Of a stretch of DNA of 64,000 bases, positions 59,671 to 64,000 are shown piece by piece. A program made the translations under genes and the position numbers. Origin of the DNA: Antedon bifida (taxonomy: Eukaryota; Echinodermata; Crinoidea; Comatulida; Antedonidae). The notes beneath the pieces are model-generated. The model ran no database searches, was not told where the DNA came from, and saw only the letters and a program-made list of their open reading frames with translations. Position 1 is the stretch's first letter; each line of letters starts with the position of its first letter. The stretch is from the NCBI GenBank assembly GCA_963402885.1, contig OY727093.1, positions 3,534,001 through 3,598,000 on the forward strand, given 5' to 3'.

Positions 59671-59803
59671 TTATTGGTTACGGTACACCAACATTTCCAT
59701 GCCAATAGAATACTAGATTCTATGGTTAAAAGTCCGATGCCTTTCATTCTTGGCTGCTATTTTCACGTTTTTCTACTATTCATTTGAAATAGTTGGCAGT
59801 TAC

Positions 59804-62800
59804 TCAATCATCAAGATTATTTATCTTCAGATTCATCTCAGCGAACTTAAGACGTGCCTCCGTCAATAAATCCTGATCACGAGTTGTATCTCGCATTCTT
59901 TCAAGTACTTGCAAGGCGTCCTTATAATAAGAACAAGCATTCTCAAAGTCACCTATCTTTTCATGTAGTTTTCCATTTTCAAGATTTGCAACAACCTTAT
60001 CTCGATTTCTCGATTTTACAATTCTGATACCAAAATGTTTTTGCAAATACCTAATTATGTCAACGACTATGCGTTGTTGCTCATCCATAAATTCGATTGG
60101 TCCATTACCAGACGTATTCTTCACAAATGACTGAAGAGCAATGTCTAAACAAACCTGTTTTCTAAAAACTGCCTCATCATATTGTTTTGTTGATATCAAA
60201 TAACTTGACAAATTTAGGTTTACGTCAAACATGACAAATGGATCGTCATTAAATTCAGATAGTACATTATCAAACACGTCAGTCGCATCCTTACGTCTCC
60301 TTAAAGATTTAAAGGCCTGTTTTTTCTGCATCTTGGCTGCGTAGTCAGATGGGTGTATTATGATAGCTTTGTAAAGACACTCTAATTGTTTCTTTATGTC
60401 ATTCTTTTCTCTGCAAAGCACTGCTTCTTGAACAAAGATACACGCGTACGATTCTCCGTATTTGTTTTTCGCACATTCTAAAACGTCACGAGCTCTTTCA
60501 TAGTACAATGAATCGTAATTAGGTTCAATACATTGCCAGTTTCCTTCGACTCTCTTACATCTACACTCACCCATTCTGATATAGCATTGAGCAATGAGAC
60601 TCAATATTCTTGGTCTGGAAGCCGTTTTGGTTGCTTCGTTGAGTAGATTCATGATTTTGATTATACAAGGATCATTCTTGTTTTCGAATACAAGACTGTG
60701 GCCACCATATTGGTTGGATGATGTACGGTTCATAGACTCTTGATGATATTTTCGTCTGTAAATATCAGCTAAGATCGCCTTGGCATATGCATGACCAGCA
60801 TCTAGTTTCAATACCTCATCCATAATTTCTTCAGCAGGATTCAGATTATCATACCACTCAAACTTCCTTAACTTACTCTTGTTTATTCGCCATGTCATTA
60901 GTCCAAGCATAAACTTCCACTCGACATTTTCTGGACATTTCTCGTTTGCCAGTGTCAGCTCAGTCTCACTTTCTTTGTACCTAGGTAATCCTAACCTTGA
61001 CAGTGCAAAACCTTTAGTGGCATGAATACTTGCTTCAAATGTTCTTTTATCTTCTTCCATGCAATCCTGATATGCTGTAAGAAGTCTTTTGAGTTCCTTG
61101 TAGATTTCTTCTTTTTCGCTTTGATTGGTTGTAAACCAACATTTCAATGCCAAATATATTGATTTATACCCATCTTTAAGTGATTCTGGTATTTTGTCAG
61201 GTAATTCTGATATGGCACAAAAAGCGTCCTCATTTTTTTCCTTCGCTTTCGTAATGTCTTTCTCATCATTGTTATAAAAATCGGACACGTATAAGTAGCT
61301 TTCAAATAAAAGTTCTTCAATGGTGAACGATTCTTTGTCCTCTCGATGCTCAGTAATTGATTGTTTTAATGACTTCAATGATTTACATTTTTTTTCAAGT
61401 TTCCAATTAGCATGAAACTCAACATTTTGCAAATCAAGAACGTTCCGTTCTGAGATTGATGCCTAATATGTCAACAGAAAAAAATATGCATTATTTGATT
61501 CGATTGGTAAATTTTAAAATACATAATTATAATATAATAATACTGATTATTAAGTGTGTGTATTATTATTTATTTTTTCTTGATTATTCGGCCTTAAATT
61601 ACAAAGTGCTGAATGTGAGATCATCATTTTAACATTGCGACTCTCGGACACACACAAACAGTTTATTCCGTGAATACCCTTACCTTTTAAATGTCATACT
61701 AATTACATCTAATAGTATCAAACTTTATTTGAAAAAAAATAAATATCAGAACTAGAAGGGTGGGTTAGGCTCAAACAAAAAAAAGGTAATGAAAGTGTTG
61801 TTTACCAAAAATAAACATTTTGGCCATAACACACAACTATCAATGTTCTTGTTATTAAGACAAAATGCAAAAAGGAGGCGTCAACTGCGGGAAAAGTTTT
61901 TTGGATTGCGAATGTGCATGTCCATACAACTTAAAATACAAACATCACTTTAATTGTTTCTCATACGTTTATTCTGCTATGTTTACCTTATAATGGCCAC
62001 GTCCCTCTGATTTTTCTGATCCAGAAACCTTTGGAGAGTTTTTTGCTGAAGTGGTATTGCTTTTTGTACTAAAGGTGAGATCTAATTAGAAACCAAGATA
62101 ATGTTTTTTTAGTATAACATTTTAAAATATCTCGTATTTTTTTGAAGCATTACGGAACTCGTATAACTGTTATTTACTTTATTCTATTGAACTAAATAAC
62201 AGGATATGATATATGATAACAGATAGTTAATATATTATTATATTATGGTTTTTCAAGGGATTTTTTTAATTGATTCTTACTTCCTCTTTCATTTATTATA
62301 ATTTAATTACCATATTAAACATATTATGTTTTACATTTTTTTTAATGATTATCATAATGCGAATTCTTAGGCGCACCGAGACACAACTTGTGTTGACCAG
62401 GGTTTAATTTGACCGAACCTTGGTTAGCAACGAGGGCGTATTCCCATACGGTTTGGGGTTTTTTTTCAAGGCTTTATAAATCCAGGATAGTATTATTATT
62501 AAAATGTTTCTCAGAAAAAATTAATCATTAATCTTTTCGGCAAATATACATATTATGCCCATAAAGCTTAATTTCATAAATATTATTTTAGGTACAGCGA
62601 CAATACAAGTTAAGATAATGGATTGGAGAGATTTTTAAACTTCACAATTTTACAAAATTGCTATTTCGCTATCATAACAATTGCTCTTCCTCTAAAATAA
62701 GGTAAGGCCATACATTATACGCCAAATCTCCCCCGCAAAGCAGAATTAAACTTTTCTTGCTTTATCAATCAAAATAATGAAATTATAAGTGTAGAATTAC

Positions 62801-63204
62801 ATTTAATTACATTCATTACTATTTCTCACCTTTTCCATTCAGCTTATAAAGCGCATCAACGTATCTTTGTTGATCAAACTGTGTCTCCCAGGTCTGTTCA
62901 AATTCTTGCCGATGTTTATCTGTAAACATTATTCCTGCTATGTCTTTCAGAAGTTTCCCACTTTGATGCAGAATCCATAAATTTGAAAGAGCATTGGGAT
63001 CCACTAAAGACACATGGAATACTACAGATCCTGTTGTTAAATCACTAACTTCATTGCAACCAAGATATAACAAGTAAGATTCAAGTTGTCTCAGTTGGTC
63101 AAAACATGTTGCTAAAAGCTCAAGTTCCCTTTCATGTTTCTTTGGAGATGTTTGATCTTCAGAATCATCAGCCTTTCGTTTTAGTGTTATGGCTAGTACA
63201 GCGC
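59804..63204 (-). CDS. DED-family/IFIT fusion gene, 5' end outside the window, C-terminus truncated
   Basis: Visible exons: 62830-63204 (GSIVF module), 61987-62081 (linker) and 59804-61462 (TPR), phases 1 and 0. The module starts AVLAITLKRKADDSEDQ then KKHER and has GSVVFHVSLVDPNALSNLW. The linker reads DLTFSTKSNTTSAKNSPK and ends GRGHYK. No acidic microexon was found. The TPR exon opens ASISERNVLDLQNVEFHANWKLE directly after an acceptor attag, in frame with the linker, and has GFALSRLGLPRYKESE, DAGHAYAKAILADIYRRK and ACIFVQEAVLCREKND. It stops at NNLDD, about 200 residues before the normal end, so the last TPRs and the whole HEPN-like tail are missing and no terminal exon follows. The DED exon must lie beyond 64,000 if present. 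Either a truncated functional protein or a pseudogene. Confidence 0.62.
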
Positions 63205-64000
63205 CTTTAATAAAACATAATTATAGACTTTTAGACAAACATATTTATTAAATATTTTTTTCAGAAAAAAACAAAACCTTTATTTTATAAGCATTTAAAG
63301 CTCAGATACAGGCATGAATTTTAAATATAATATTTGGTTAATTGTACATAAATCAAATATTTGTAACAGAAATCAAGACGAAAAAACATGAATTTCCCTT
63401 AATATGGTCAAATACAAAATTTGGCAAAATTCTTCCATAAAAACCAGGAAGAGTTTTTTTTCAGTAGTTAGGTAGTGTAATAATAAATGTAATAACATGT
63501 CTGGTGACTCCCTAGAAGGTGAAAACAGATGGTGGATATACGGTGGATAATTTTTGCTATAGCATGAAAATAAAAATCTGAAGTTGAATAAAAATACCAG
63601 AAATGTAATATTCAAGTTATATTACCTATATTTAGTCATCTGATAACATTTTTTACCACACCGTTTATTTTTCATAGCTTTTTAAAATGCCTCTCTATTT
63701 AAAAAATTTGTGTACAAAAGAATAGAGATTTTACTGTGTAATTTGAACTATCCTCACTGATAAGAAAGTGCTTATTTTCAACAAGCTTGTGTAACACAAA
63801 TAAAATCCCAAAAATTATGAAACATAGGGGAAACTATAGATCGATAATTATTGGAATGTATGATCAATAGAAATTTTTTGCCCGCACCTGGCCTTTAAAA
63901 CAAATAATAATACTATTGTCTGACGTTGATTTTAAATAAAAAGAAGTATACTGTATATACTCTGGGTTATTGTTTAAATTAAATTTAAAAAAAACATACA
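63205..64000 (-). other. Intron or spacer without recognisable exon
   Basis: In the other two fusion genes the DED exon begins about 200 bp upstream of the GSIVF exon. Here almost 800 bp show no DED coding sequence on the minus strand; only AT-rich sequence and short non-conserved frames. Confidence 0.5.

Overview
The window is a piece of an AT-rich animal nuclear genome. Genes have canonical GT-AG introns, and the spacers hold decayed non-LTR retrotransposons, a tRNA-derived SINE and duplicated blocks. The gene content (death-effector-type domains joined to IFIT-like TPR proteins) and the very frequent AGGCCTA motif suggest an invertebrate deuterostome, probably an echinoderm; this assignment is an inference.

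Almost every real gene lies on the minus strand in one tandem array of an interferon-induced IFIT-like TPR family. From right to left: a DED-type gene with TPRs whose end is lost (59.8-63.2 kb, 5' end outside the window); two plain IFIT-like genes (54.0-56.8 and 50.0-52.7 kb); two DED-module/IFIT fusion genes (39.5-45.3 and 28.3-34.7 kb); a plain gene (22.3-25.0 kb); a frameshifted copy (17.6-20.3 kb); a plain gene (11.4-14.4 kb); a DED-module gene without TPRs (4.2-6.9 kb); and decayed copies (1-2.3 kb).

Plain genes have one ~2.3 kb TPR exon and one short terminal exon joined in phase 0. Together the end of the TPR exon and the terminal exon encode a helical domain with an N-N-x-D-K-H-R motif that looks HEPN-like. 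In the fusion genes an exon with two DED-like domains, an exon with a GSIVF-type module and two or three small acidic linker exons splice in frame onto the same TPR exon. The predicted product is tandem DED - GSIVF module - acidic linker - IFIT-like TPR superhelix - HEPN-like domain, about 1,190 aa. I regard this architecture as the main discovery: it would couple an antiviral RNA-sensor-type TPR scaffold to death-fold signalling and a possible RNase-type tail. Function is inferred only.

The array is evolving quickly. There is a ~7 kb segmental duplication (31.2-38.5 and 41.8-48.9 kb), a paralogue mosaic inside the TPR exon of the 39.5 kb gene, a 3'-flank block present three times (10.2-11.7, 15.9-17.8, 26.0-27.5 kb), insertions with recognisable empty sites, truncations and pseudogenes. 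Upstream of several genes a conserved block carries a kappaB-like site followed by an NRF1-like GCGCATGCG site, suggesting shared immune-type regulation.
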